Shown: positions 1 to 10,223 of the stretch, one piece after another
Position numbering within the stretch: the stretch's first letter is position 1
How the letters are laid out: the number at the start of each line of letters is the position of its first letter
Assembly: GCA_001579985.1 (NCBI GenBank)
Contig: LRSR01007659.1
Span: 1-22,861, forward strand
Direction of reading: 5' to 3'
Length of the DNA: 22,861 bases
Origin: Hypsibius dujardini
Lineage: Eukaryota; Tardigrada; Eutardigrada; Parachela; Hypsibiidae
Position numbers and translations under genes: made by a program
The notes under the pieces: generated by a model
Databases searched by the model: none
What the model was told of the DNA's origin: nothing
Seen by the model: only the letters and a program-made list of their open reading frames with translations

Positions 1-84
1 CAGAGAAAAAGGCGCGGGAAATACTCATCAGTCAGGAAAAACTGATGGATTTGGCCGACTGTTAACATCACGTTAGTTTTTTAC

Positions 85-867
85 CTTTGCTTCGTAGCTT
101 CCTACGATTAGGCCCATGAATTCGCTCATGCAGTTCCGGTGGTAATATGGCGGACGAAATGTGTTCTCGGCCACGCCCCAGCGAGGCGGGAATATGACAA
201 AATCCGCGATCGCCGTACCAGGCTTGTCACTCGGACAGGTCAGCACGGTGAAGATGGACGGATCGATGTGGTCCACGGAGACGGAGTTGATGACGACAAA
301 GTTCTGTAGCGCGTACTTGTAGGGCACGTAGTTCCCGTGCCATGCTACCACATCGAACGGGGAGTGGTCCTTGTTTTGCGAAAGAGAAAATGGAAAAAGT
401 TAAACAAATGCATTGTTTCTAGAACGGAATTTTCTTCGTGATTATCGGAAGGGATGGATGGCGTACTTGAGTCGCCTCAAACAACGAGCCTTGGAATTTG
501 TTGACAATGCGGTACGGTTTCACAGCGTCGTCGTAGAGGGCCACCGGTGTCCAGAAGTCCTGCGGGTTCGCGAGTCCATTTGCCCCTACATACGAGGTCA
601 CAATAGTCACCATCAAATGTCTCACGTAAGCATTCACTCTAATTAAGCGCCGTACCGATAAGACCTAGCTGAGGCAGTTGAAAATGATTATCGAAGACTT
701 CAAGGACGTAACCACGAGTCGGTCCGGCGACGTCCACCGCGAACCGCATGCCCTGTTGGATGACGGTGATCTCTCCCGGTCCAACCGTCAACTTGCCAAA
801 TTCAGTGGTGATATAAAGGATACCTAAACGATTAATGATTTGTGCTTAGTATTACTTGAGCGCCACT

Positions 868-902
<35 letters not shown>

Positions 903-1702
903 TTGTCTGTCTGTCTGTCTGTGTGTCTGTGTGTCTGTCTGTGTGTCTGTCTGTGTGTCTGTGTGTCTGTTTGTCTGTCTGTCTGCCTGCGTGTCTGTGT
1001 GTCTGTGGGTCTGCCTGTCTGTGTGTTTGTGTGTCTGTCGATCGGTGTATTCGCTGGCAGAATCAAATGCCAGTCTGCAAAAACGGCACTTTAATTACCT
1101 TGTTGTGGGATCAAGAGCAGGTCGCCATCGGAGTTGCAGAATGCCTTACCATCCATACTGCGGTTGCAGGTGAAGATGTGGACTGCACAGCCATGTCGCA
1201 CCTTCGGATCGCCCGCTCCGCAAAGCGTATGCAACCCGTCCACAAAGTCCAAGGGTCTTTCGGTGGCACTGGGTATGGGAAACGGCATCCAGCGCAGCTG
1301 ATTCGGGTTCGGCGGAGTGCCGTCCCAGTTATGCGGGAAATGCCCATGAGGATACGTCTAAATAGAAATTATACAGTGAATGAAACATTTCCAAAAGAAA
1401 GAATCTCCATTATGAAAATACGTGCAGGGTATTTAATTCAGATAAGGCAGATTTCTTACTGTAAACGGACGATGGATGACGGATGGGCGAATTCGATAAA
1501 ACCAGGTACGCTTGTTGTGCTCTCGTGGCGCGGTGAAAGCCGTTCCAGACAACTGTTCCGCGTATAATCCGTACGGGCACGTTTGCGGGTTGTTTTGACC
1601 TTCCGGCAGGGCGTCCGGGCAGCGGGGATCTGCCGACCGGAAGTAATTCCCGAAACCAGACTGATAAAGGAGGCCATCCTTTTTCGCCGGATCACTCGCC
1701 AT
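85..1702 (-). CDS. HGD: homogentisate 1,2-dioxygenase, 5 exons, 3' end off the window
   Basis: This enzyme opens the ring of homogentisate to maleylacetoacetate with Fe(II) and O2 in cytosolic phenylalanine/tyrosine breakdown. Exons on the minus strand are 1702-1460, 1357-1099, 823-656, 585-467 and 369-85. All introns are GT-AG and all phases agree, giving 358 codons without a stop. The ATG at 1702 has G at -3 and +4. Family hallmarks are LPEGQNNPQ and YAEQLSG in exon 1, [10 protein letters not shown] in exon 2, IGANGLANP across exons 3/4 and [19 protein letters not shown] in exon 5. By comparison with the human enzyme, His297 matches the active-site His292, and His340 and Glu346 match the iron ligands His335 and Glu341. 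The third ligand, His371, and about 90 C-terminal residues lie beyond the left edge, since the donor at 84-83 leads out of the window. Nothing suggests decay. The identification is firm; the exact splice sites are inferred from GT-AG and phase. Confidence 0.95.
868..1048. repeat. (TCTG)n / (TGTC)n microsatellite in an HGD intron
   Basis: This is an almost pure tetranucleotide array (TCTG on plus, CAGA on minus) with TGTG variants. It lies inside the 824-1098 intron of HGD. It opens artefactual frames of Cys/Val/Ser/Leu repeats on plus and Thr/Gln/Arg/Asp repeats on minus, none of which is a gene. Confidence 0.95.
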
Positions 1703-1723
1703 CGCTGAATAATTTATACACAG

Positions 1724-1750
1724 ATAAATATATATATATATATATATATG
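1724..1750. repeat. (TA)n tract just upstream of HGD
   Basis: An alternating TA run begins about 22 bp upstream of the HGD start codon on the minus strand. It would lie in the 5' UTR or promoter. It may act as a TATA-like or easily melted segment, but no specific promoter element can be proven. Next to it, at 1755-1795, a 20-bp unit beginning ATACTGAGTAA is present twice in tandem. Confidence 0.7.
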
Positions 1751-2000
1751 TATGGATACTGAGTAATTACCGAATATACTGAGTAACTATCGAAATGAAC
1801 AACCGTAGCAATTCATTTGCTACAGGAACACAGTGACAACAAGGAGTGTACGCGATAGAACTGCGAAGTAAACCTGCCAGCTGATAGATAAGCTCCAGTC
1901 ACTATCTCGATCTGCCATGCTTACCAGTTTGTACGCTTTGAAGGGTGAGTTGCAGGGGACAGTTAAGATCTTCATTCGCCTTCTATACCATCAGGGGTGC

Positions 2001-2215
2001 GCAGACGTTGTGTCCCTCGACATTGTGTCCCTGGACATTGTGTCCTGTTCGTCAGACATTGGGTCCTGTCCGTCAGACATTGTGTCCTGTCCGTCAGACA
2101 TTGTGTCCTGTCCGTCAGACATTGTGTCCTGTCCGTCAGACATTGTATCCTTGGGACTTTATGTCCCGTCTGCAAGACATTGCGTCTTTCCAGACATCCT
2201 GTCCTAATGGACAAA
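2001..2215. repeat. minisatellite A, 15/21-bp units with GACATTGTGTCC core
   Basis: The array begins with 15-bp units (GACATTGTGTCCCTG), continues as about five nearly identical 21-bp units (2055-2150, core CAGACATTGTGTCCTGTCCGT) and then decays toward 2215. The core is a dyad, GGACA-nnn-TGTCC, perfect at 2033-2045. The array lies about 300-500 bp upstream of the HGD start. The repetitive open frames over it on both strands are artefacts of the unit length being a multiple of three. Confidence 0.9.
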
Positions 2216-2497
2216 CTTGCGCCCACGGTAAAACCAAACATGAAAAATATTGCTTAAAATAAAAATGAGCTCCACCTCGAAGGAGTATTGGCAAAAGAAT
2301 CATTGAGCAGTAAATGCCAAAACCTACTCGAGCGAGTACTACCTAAGAATCCCTCATACAAAAGGTTATAAGAAAAACGGAAATTATTCAGGACAGCTCA
2401 AACATTCATCTCAAAGTTCAGCGAAACCGGATCAGAGCGAATTAGTCTGAGGTCAGTCTATCCACAACCCAACTGCGTGTAGACCGTTTCTTCATCA
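2216..2497. other. spacer between the two minisatellites, nothing recognised
   Basis: I see no open frame with coding character, RNA gene or repeat here. The stretch is moderately AT-rich. Confidence 0.5.
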
Positions 2498-2675
2498 GGC
2501 CACAATGTCTGTAGGGACAGAGTGTCCACAGCCAGAATGGCTGGGGACAGTCTATCCACCTGGCCATAATGACTGTGAGGACAGAATGTCTATGGCCACA
2601 ATGTCTGGGGGACGGAAAGTCGGGCGAGACACATAAAAGGGACAGAATGTCGGGGGACACAACGTCCGTATGCCA
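2498..2675. repeat. minisatellite B, degenerate inverted copy of the minisatellite A motif
   Basis: Diverged copies of GGACAGAATGTC and CACAATGTCTG recur here. They are the reverse complement of the GACATTNTGTCC core of the cluster at 2001-2215. A perfect GGACA-gag-TGTCC dyad occurs at 2515-2527, and near-perfect dyads occur at 2579-2591 and around 2640 and 2655. The two clusters form a loose inverted pair about 300 bp apart. Confidence 0.75.
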
Positions 2676-2833
2676 CCATCAGGGTACCTCCAAATACAGT
2701 CTTCACGAGGTGTTTTCTGATACTATCAGCAAAAAGCGCCGTTTCATCACAACGGGAAAGGTTGGATTAAATTTACCCCACCCAAAAGAGAACCAATCAA
2801 CGACAGTACTCGTGCCATAGTACGGTAAGTACG

Positions 2834-2882
2834 AGTCCAACCGGTCCGTTGGAGTTGGACTGTCCGCCACAAGGCGGCGGAC
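2834..2882. repeat. two adjacent perfect hairpins
   Basis: AGTCCAAC (2834-2841) pairs with GTTGGACT (2854-2861). Immediately after it, GTCCGCC (2862-2868) pairs with GGCGGAC (2876-2882). The second arm overlaps the target duplication of the neighbouring MITE. The function is unknown; it could be a structured end of another element. Confidence 0.6.
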
Positions 2883-2887
2883 TGATC

Positions 2888-3525
2888 TAGTGTTTAAATA
2901 ACACTTTTGAATTTAAATAAAATATAAAATAAATTTATATCATGCCAATACATTAAATAAATATATTTATTTAAAACAGCCGAATTTAAATAAAAATATT
3001 ATTTAAATAAAATTAAAAGTTTTATTTAAATAACATGCGTTAATTTAAATATTTTCAAAAACTTTTCAAAGGAAGATTTCTGTACTGGCAAGCGAATGTC
3101 GCGGTCATTATTTTATTGAAATAGAACATGTCTCAAATCACACATTAAATAACATAACAAAAGGACGTGACTAGAATTGACTAATTTTCTTAAGATGTCA
3201 AAATAGTCTTCTGCATAGGTCTTTGTCTACGATCACTTTCAGATAGATTTGGCATCCCATCAGAGCCGTTGATCAGTTTTTGGCCAGAAGACGTACGGGT
3301 TATTTAAATAGCCAGTTTTACGATGAATTTTTTTTAATATAATTGCAAATTTGTATTTTAAATAAAATTATGAATAAAATAAAAAACAATCATGACATTA
3401 AATAAAATTAAAAATATATTTTATTTAAAGAAAAATACTCTTTTTGAGTATATTGAATAACAATTAATTTAATAACAATTAATAAATAAATAACAATTAA
3501 ATTTAAATATATTTAAACAACACTA
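2888..3525. mobile_element. AT-rich hAT-type MITE (638 bp) with 8-bp TSD GACTGATC
   Basis: GACTGATC stands at 2880-2887 and again at 3526-3533, which fits an 8-bp target-site duplication. Between them the element begins TAGTGTTTAAATAA and ends TTTAAACAACACTA, giving a short terminal inverted repeat TAGTGTT/AACACTA followed by AT-rich, partly palindromic sequence rich in TTTAAATAA. It encodes no protein. An 8-bp duplication and termini starting TA are typical of hAT elements; the assignment to hAT is inferred from these two traits only. Confidence 0.7.
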
Positions 3526-3580
3526 GACTGATCATACCGCGACAGATCGTATGTCAGCTACTTTATAGTTCGGTCTAGTT

Positions 3581-3679
3581 ATTGGTTAGGCGGTCGAAAA
3601 AGAAAAGAAGCGGGGGTCGAACACTAATCATCCAGCCCGACATCGCACAGAAAAACACAACATCTTTTCTGCTGCGACA
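3581..3679 (-). repeat. left (3') LTR-like end of the Ty3/gypsy element
   Basis: These 99 bp match 9456-9554 in the same orientation with about nine differences (about 91% identity by eye). Read on minus, the repeat starts TGTCGC, as an LTR should, directly after a G-rich tract. Homology stops at 3581, so this LTR is truncated or diverged. A MITE lies a further 55 bp out. This copy marks the 3' side, downstream of integrase. Confidence 0.65.
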
Positions 3680-3688
3680 ACCCCCAGC
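3680..3688 (-). other. polypurine-tract-like site
   Basis: Read on minus this is GCTGGGGGT, immediately before the TGTCGC start of the left LTR copy. That is the expected place of the plus-strand primer of an LTR retrotransposon. It is short, so the call rests mainly on position. Confidence 0.45.
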
Positions 3689-3787
3689 ACAAAATTATTG
3701 TCGTCCCGACAATAGAATTAAATGAGAGTAATACTGGTGCATATCAAGAGTATAAAAATAACTGAAAATAATAAAGAAATTAGAAGA

Positions 3788-4986
3788 AAAAGGAGATTCC
3801 GGGAAGAGGCGTAGCCTTTTGGCGCTGAATCTCCTCCAGGGTAACAGTCTTTTCCTCCTGAAGATGGCGTACTTGTTTTTGAAGTCGTTGCTCCTGTTCC
3901 TCCTCCACCAGCTGTCGGTTGATGCGTTCTTGTTCCTGGCGCATTTCACGACGTCATTTGTAGCGGTTGTAGCGCTGTTAACGGGCCCCCTGCTGTGGGC
4001 CCGATGGCGCCGCAAACGACAGACTGATATTCGAGACACAGAGACATCGGCATCGTCATCAACAGCAATGAAACAGCGTGCGGTTTGAGAGCTAACCCGC
4101 AAACATTAGTGGTTCGGGAGAGAGTCTGCGTCGGATCAAGCATATCCAGACCACGTTTGAGGATGTTCACATTCTGATCTCCGGTCAAAGCTTGACCGTT
4201 GGCCAAAAAACGGAGCATCGGTCGGGTGCGGGGACATTGGTCCAGACGCTGCACACGCGGAGCAGACGGGAAGGCTCGAAACGGACGGTAACTACCGGAT
4301 GTAACGGTTGAAAATTGGACGTACGCAGGCGTGCAACCGCGGAATGTGCGGTCGCTCCGGAATTCGAGGATACGGTTGGCGAAACAGTCCCTTGACGCGG
4401 AAGTCGGACCGCGACGGAGCGCTGGTATGAGACTCGGGGCGCGGACGTTTTTTGTGTCGTTTTCCACCACGGAGGCAACGGTTACGACACCAATGAGGCT
4501 TGCCGGTACCAGACGAGCCAATCGGCAGAGAGAGGGACGGATCATCAACGCCCGGACTGCCATTACAGTTGGTAGGGGCGGCGCCAAATCGTCGGTAAAG
4601 AGGTGGCTTTCCAAGGAATAAACGGTTATTTCCAGCGAATCTTCCATTCGAAAGCGGAATTGATTCGCCGTCGAGGAAACCGGAAAGAGTCCTGCAATTT
4701 GAAAAATTGAAGCATGAGGAAACTCGGCATTCCAAAGAAACCGTAACGCTTGGGACGAGCGGTTTTACGCTTGGGTCGCGCATCCACGGGGCCGTCATTC
4801 AAAATCTCAACTTCAGCGGTAAGTGCCGTCACCGCTTCCGGTGCGTTCACTACGCGAGGGCTTTTGAACATCATTAAAACATCCAGGTTTTTGGCGGCTG
4901 GTTCGCCGGTATCTGCGACTTCAATTGACCAGTTCAAGATTTCAAACTCTGCTTCCTCCGTCTCTCCGGGTTGAAGAACGTAAGGT
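3788..4986 (-). pseudogene. degenerate 3' region of the Ty3/gypsy element, Pol tail and coiled-coil-like segment
   Basis: Downstream of the integrase stop at 4987 the minus strand stays open (4937-4626) and encodes a tail with PVDARPKRKTARPKRYGF, a basic Pro/Arg motif often seen at the end of gypsy Pol. A single nonsense change therefore probably separates it from integrase. From 4647 to about 4000 several frames overlap and none is clearly right. At 3788-3950 a Glu/Gln-rich helical stretch (QERINRQLVEEEQEQRLQKQ and onward) ends at a stop near 3788; it has in-frame stops upstream. This could be the remnant of an extra C-terminal domain or a separate third ORF. I recognise no envelope features such as signal peptide or transmembrane segment. 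Confidence 0.45.
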
Positions 4987-7465
4987 TAGAGCGCCTCAAC
5001 GTGAACAACAACATTTTGTTTTCGACCCATCAAGGGTTTGATTTTGCAGTCGGCTCTGTGATCAGAGTTTGCCACGACGCGGTAAAGACCCACGAAGTGC
5101 GATAAGACATTATTCACCAGTTGGATTGAATGCTCGGTTTGTCCATCACTGCGCTGGTGATACGGTGTCGTAGTCAGGTGACGGATGCCCAAGATTTTAA
5201 AAATCTGCTGCATCATGGCGCCGGTGAAGTGGATTCTTCTGTTTGTTAATATTTCGGACGGGCAGCCGTGAGTGAGTACAATACGTTCCACGAGGAACTT
5301 AGCCGCATTCAACGCGGTTGCGGAGGGCACTGCGCGCAGTACGATGTACTTTGAGAGCGGACATTTCCCCACGGCCAGGTACATTTTTCGCCGTCGACTG
5401 AGGCAATAGGGTCCAGAAAAGTCAAAATGAAAAAGGGTAAACACTCCCGAGACCTGGAAGGGCTGGAGGTAGCCGGCGGGCTTCTCATAGTCAGCCTTCT
5501 TTTTCTGGCAAGCGTCACACGATGCGACGTACCGCGAAACGTTTTGCAGGCATCCAGGCCACCAATAGCGGCCGTGGATCCGTTGGTACGTCCTCGAGAT
5601 GCCAAGATGGCCGGCCAAGATGCCGACGTGTGCTTCTTCAAGCACAAATATTTCAGAGTGCGAGAAAGGGCGAGAAGTGAAGTGTCCCGTAAAAGTATTC
5701 TGCGAAAGACCCGACGGTAAAGTATGCGTGATTTTAAAACGTAGTTAAGGATTCGGCAACGGTACTCAGCCGTTTGAGCGTTGCCCTCGAAAACCAGGAT
5801 GATGGCTCGAAGAAACGGGTCTTCCCGTTGATGTTCCGGAACGTCCAACTTGGGGACAAGAAACACGGTGAAAGGCGGTTTGCTTTGGAACAACCAGGTC
5901 TGAACAGGGGTACCGCGAGAGCGCGACTGCCAAACCGTTTTGTTTTCCCGAGCGGTAGATCACGGAGAAATGATAGCGTTGCAATCGAAAAACAAAAACG
6001 AGCGAGACATTGAACGGGGAATTTAGTTCTCAACAACGGCACCAAGGCAGTGGGGTCAATGACAACAACAAAATGACGGTCTCCACCGACGTAGCAGTCG
6101 AAATTTTCAACCCCAAATACCACAGCGAGTAGCTCGAGCTGCGTTGCAGCATAGTTACGCTGGCTCTTATTCAACCTCTATGAAACGTGCGCGAGCTCGC
6201 TGACACCGTTCTTTTGGATCAACACTGCTCCGTCTCCTTTCGTAGAAGCGTCAGTGTGAATCTCAGTCCAAGTTCGGATTGAAATGCTGGAGGATGGGAT
6301 GAGAAACCATTGCTTTTTTCAGATTCCGGAAGGTTTCTGCCTGTTCGAACTCCCAGACGAATGGACGGTCCATCTCCGTCAGAATCGTAAGTCCTTTGGC
6401 GAGAACCAAAAATCCCAAATTGAAACGACGGTAGTACGAGACCTTCCCCAAAAACGTTTGGACGTCACTCAAATCCGTCGGCGTGGGTGACTGTTCGATT
6501 GCCCGGACCCTCTCCGGGTCGGGAGACAATCCGGCGCGGCTGACCAGATGACCGAGAAATTTTGCTGATGTCGTTCCCCAGGCGGTTTTGCTCGGCCTTA
6601 GTTTCAAACCGACGTTCTCGAGCCTCGCCAGAACAATTTCTAAGTGCTTTAGGTGCTCCTCCCACGTACGCGAATGGACGTTAAGGTCATCTATGTAAAC
6701 AAAAAAAAAAAAAGGTGAACGTTCTTGAACAAATCATGCATGAGGCGACAAAAGGTTGCAGGTGCCGACGTGAGACCAAAGATCATTCGCGTGAACATCA
6801 GTTGAATACCGCGACGGCTGGGCAACACGAATGCGGTTTTCTCTCTATCTTCCTCAGCTATGGGGATCTGCAGGTATCCTTTAGCGAGGTCGAGACAAGT
6901 GAACCACTGTGCGCCGTGTAGGCTATCTAGGAGTTTCTGACAGTTCGGCATGGGAAAACAGTCCTTTTTTTTGAGACAAAGTTGAGTTTCCGCATGTCCA
7001 AAACTGTTCTCCAAATCTTTTCTCCGTTCAACCCTTTTTGGGGACAAGAAAGATGTTCGAGCTCCAAAGGCTCGAGCACGGAACGACCACTCCAAGCTCA
7101 ATCCAATTATTCACCTGGCGCTCCAGTTTGCCAATGTGGCTCGCGCTGTGTCGTCGCGGCAGATCATATACTGGCTCAACGTCACCAGTTTTGATGTGGT
7201 GAAAGCCGGCGGTGCACTGGCCCAGCTTCGCGTCGGGTCTTGGAAACACCACAGAGTGGCGTAGGCAAACAGCCAGCAGCTCGTCCCGCTGTGCTAGAGT
7301 CAACTCCGGCCCAAGGGCCGATTCTTCCAAAACAGACTCGTAATATTCAGATTCAAGAGGCCAGGACTTCTCTAAATCCTTTTTCAAAGGGATCCACATC
7401 TCGTCCTTGTCATCAAAACCGTCGTCTTCATCAAACTCGCCGAACGTCACTGCAGTTACAATCAT
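4987..7465 (-). pseudogene. pol: Ty3/gypsy pol: RT, RNase H, integrase (frameshifted)
   Basis: In order on the minus strand: an RT leader with LTLAQRDELLAVCLRHSVVF and FLVPKKG (about 7300-7030); RT palm with FTCLDLAKGYLQIPIAEEDR and FGLTSAPATF (6960-6740); the YIDD catalytic box at about 6697-6686, reached only after a frameshift at a 13-A run (6701-6713 on plus); RT thumb with FLGHLVSRAGLSPDPERVRAI (6560-6480); RNase H with IHTDASTKGDGAVL (6250-6205) and NYAATQLELLAVVFG (6160-6110); integrase HHCC zinc domain with HVGILAGHLG and CDACQKKK (5640-5500); and the integrase core with FDFSGPY and SDGQTEHS. The second Asp of the DDE triad is Asn (ILTNRRIHFTG). Several frameshifts and stops show that it is inactive. 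I did not find the protease. Confidence 0.9.
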
Positions 7466-7739
7466 CGGATTGCTAGTTCTCTTTGGAAATTACCGCATAA
7501 AACAGGCACGAAATTTTGACGAGCGTCATCGCTCTGCTTTTGAAGCGCGACTTTCAGACTCGCAATCTAATCTGCATATGCCTTCATCTGGAGGTCGGGG
7601 TTAGCCGAATTGGTGGTCTTCTGCATCTGACGCGCAACAGAGGGACCTTCATACGCCGCAAGGACCGGAGCTGTGCTTGAACCGCTGGTTTAGAAACGTT
7701 TCGCCAAGGCCGATGAATAGTCTGAAACGGGATTTTGCA

Positions 7740-8614
7740 AAAATGCATGGAGGAATCCGAGATTTTTATTTTCTAAGACACTTTCCCTGTGAAGACATTA
7801 GATGCGCGCGGCGTTTTGAAGATCCTCGGTAAATTCCTGAACCGATTTCGGGAGTTTGCGGCGCATAAAATGAAGCTCAAGGCTTTTGGGCAACTGACAC
7901 ATCAACTGCAGGACCCTGTCGTGTTCTGAAGTACCCGGGTGTGTGCTCCGAGTTCCGCAAGATGCGCGTGGTGTACGAGTACGGCTCTTCACGAGCGAGA
8001 CGATGCGTCGCCTTCTCGTCCAGAGACATGTCTACCCACTGTTTCCCGAAGGCCTTGAGAAAGGCCTGGCGCATCTCAATCCAAGTTGCGCGCGTGGGCA
8101 TGGATTGATGCCAATCTATCGCGTTGCCTTTGAGAGCGAAGAAGAAATAGTTGAGCTTCTCTGCGTCGTCTTTCTTGTGGTGAGATCCAACACGCTCAAA
8201 TCGCATCAAAAATTCTACCGCGTCTTCGTCTCGGTCTCCTCGAAAGGTCGGGAGTTTTTTGGGCGGACGGGATTGTTTTAGAATATCGAAACCCTCCTGG
8301 CTTCAGTCGCGTCTCGAACGCGTGCTTGACTTTTCTGTGAACAGTCTCATCAGAGCTTGAATACTTTCGGATTTCTTACCGTTTTCATCCTCGTCGTCGC
8401 TCAAATTTCTGGTTGCTGGGCGGCGCAGACTTCGCCTCGGCATCACCTGTGGGCTGAACGGATGGATCCCGATTGATTGGTCCTGTGGGTTTCGATTTTC
8501 GTTCTCGTCGTCGTCCTATTGGACGGACTTGACTTTTTTCGCCTTTTTTCTCATTTCAAAAACTTCTAAACTTTTTCTGATCTCCTGAAATAATTCCTTC
8601 TCGCTAGTTGACAT
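7740..8614 (-). pseudogene. gag: Ty3/gypsy gag (capsid-like, frameshifted)
   Basis: A minus-strand ATG at 8614 begins MSTSEKELFQEIRKSLEVFE, a helical N-terminus, and soon meets a stop. The conserved retrotransposon Gag block follows at 8209-7800: FALKGNAIDWHQSMP, then ATWIEMRQAFLKAFG, then the LQLMCQLPKSLELHFMRRKL type continuation after one frameshift near 7950. Gag would form the particle around the element RNA. I see no zinc knuckle between 7740 and 7466, where a nucleocapsid and protease would be expected. It lies directly upstream of pol on the same strand. Confidence 0.75.
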
Positions 8615-8761
8615 TTTTCTTTTCTTCGCTTTTTTTTAACAGGCAATATTGCTGCCAAGTCCCTCACACTTGATCCGCTAAGATCGATTCCCGATCTTCC
8701 CCGACGTATACGACTCATGCACACCACCTAACTAATTAAAATATATGGAATGTATCATGTG

Positions 8762-8851
8762 TCTAAATCGGTCACCCTGCGCCGTACACCACGCGGCTTC
8801 TAATTCGGTCACCCCGCACCATATGCCACGCGGCGTTTAAATCGGTCACCT
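8762..8851. repeat. 37-bp tandem repeat in the gypsy leader
   Basis: Units start at 8762, 8799 and 8836 with TCTAAATCGGTCACC-like sequence followed by CGCACC and CCACGCGGC. There are about 2.4 copies, with several substitutions. It lies between the primer binding site (9039) and the gag ATG (8614), in the untranslated leader. A 7-bp hairpin, AAGATCG/CGATCTT, lies at 8680-8698. Confidence 0.7.
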
Positions 8852-9028
8852 CTTCGGAACCACACTTCCTGACCCCCGAGCCTCTGAGATCACGCCCCCT
8901 TCAAATTGCACCCAGCGCCCTCTGGCGCTCATGACACGTCAAAGCATGCACTGAGACATCCAGACATTCACCCAGGAAAAAAAAATAATTACGTTTGAAA
9001 GTCTTCCGAAACAATTTTCTTACAAGTT

Positions 9029-9039
9029 CTTCGTCGCCA
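9029..9039 (-). other. primer binding site, tRNA-Ser type
   Basis: Read on minus this is TGGCGACGAAG. It is complementary, with one mismatch, to the 3' end of animal tRNA-Ser(GCU), whose acceptor ends in CCUCGUCGCCA (recalled, not searched). Its place between the right LTR and gag is correct for a reverse-transcription primer site. Confidence 0.6.
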
Positions 9040-9040
9040 A

Positions 9041-9554
9041 TCTTACCTTACAGGTGGTTTAGTGCAATAAAGTTGAGGGTTGATCCGTTTCCGCCGCGGT
9101 GATTTGATAAATTAGCGCAAAACAAGGGTTTCGCCACTCAAAACCCCATCATCCAAACACACGAAACATACCAAACACAATTCTGATGTATGATAATAAA
9201 AATATATTTAAACATGAAAACAATGTGAAATCTCGTTAAAAAAACGAGCTCGGTACGACTTCCATGTCGCGTAGCGGTTTCAAGATGGAAGCCGTGTGCA
9301 GACAGGGGTTCTTATTAGGTTCAAGGAGAGGGGAAAAGAGAAACAAATCCGACTGTCTGTCCAGACTTCTCACATCTGCTTGTCGAAAACGAGCAGATGC
9401 CGAGAAGTCAAAACCATAAAGATGGCAAAGATAAGCTAGCTGACCGCCGTCCAGCATTGGTTAGGCAGTCGAAAAAGGAAAGAAGCGGGGGTCGGACACT
9501 GATCATCCAGCCCGACACCGCACAGACAGACACAACATCGTTTCTGCCGCGACA
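9041..9554 (-). repeat. right (5') LTR of the Ty3/gypsy element
   Basis: The outer end, TGTCGCGGCAG on minus at 9554, is shared with the left copy at 3679 over 99 bp. The inner end is set by the primer binding site at 9039, giving about 514 bp. I do not see the usual terminal CA next to the binding site, so the inner boundary may be off by several bases. This LTR would carry the element's promoter; a TATA-like AT-rich stretch lies at 9190-9215. Confidence 0.6.
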
Positions 9555-9559
9555 CATTC

Positions 9560-10208
9560 CAAATGACTTTCAAGCCGTGTGTAGTTCGCACAACAAGACT
9601 GTATTCATTACTCAAGAAAGAAAACGTTCGCAATTTAACGTGAGGTAGTTTCACAGTTTTTCGATCCAACCGCACGCAAATTTTGCAAAACGACTATTCT
9701 GAATTTGTTTTGTGCGGATCGCTACAGACTGCGTCTATTTGAAGTGAGTTGACAAGAGCGAGAGAACGAACGGTTGAGAAAAAATCCGCGACGCAATCTT
9801 TTCTCAAGGCCGCGTATGGTATCTCAATTATTTTGGTTAAATTGAAATAGCGACTTATTTTTATTGCGAAATCACCTTAAATAAGAGCTTTTTTCTGTGT
9901 AGAAATTAAAGATTTTCCCTGCGAGACCCTTTTTGATCCTTTGCAATATAATGCAGTTTCTTAACGGTTTTGTTGTCAATATGATCGAAGACATTTGTCA
10001 TGTGCATTCTATCGCCTAAAACGTACACATTGCGAAAGGGAAGCGCAATGCATTTGTTGATTAGCCAATTAAATAATCAAGAATTAAAAAAATCAAATAT
10101 GTGGTTGTCCCACAAAGCCTACCAGAACTCAAAGAGCGACCCTCAAAATAACCGCGGCCCAGCTGTACTCTGCATCTACTTCCCGATTGAATTGCAAATC
10201 CGTTTTCA
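9560..10208. other. intergenic, nothing recognised
   Basis: The sequence is AT-rich with only short open frames (for example 10000-10212 on plus) that resemble nothing I know. I see no RNA gene or repeat. Confidence 0.5.
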
Positions 10209-10223
10209 TTGAATGGAGGTTGG

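Noticed and set aside
824-1567. Long Cys/Val/Ser/Leu-repeat and Thr/Gln/Arg-repeat open frames
   Set aside because: They are translations of the (TCTG)n microsatellite on either strand inside an HGD intron, extended into antisense of HGD exon 2.
1917-2262. Repeat-protein-like frames on both strands
   Set aside because: The 21-bp unit is a multiple of three, so all frames stay open. There is no start context or non-repeat domain.
4331-4621. Plus-strand open frame in the gypsy 3' region
   Set aside because: Shadow of minus-strand open frames in a GC-rich stretch; no independent motif.
10000-10212. 70-residue open frame on plus
   Set aside because: AT-rich, with no recognisable motif and no splice or promoter context; likely chance.
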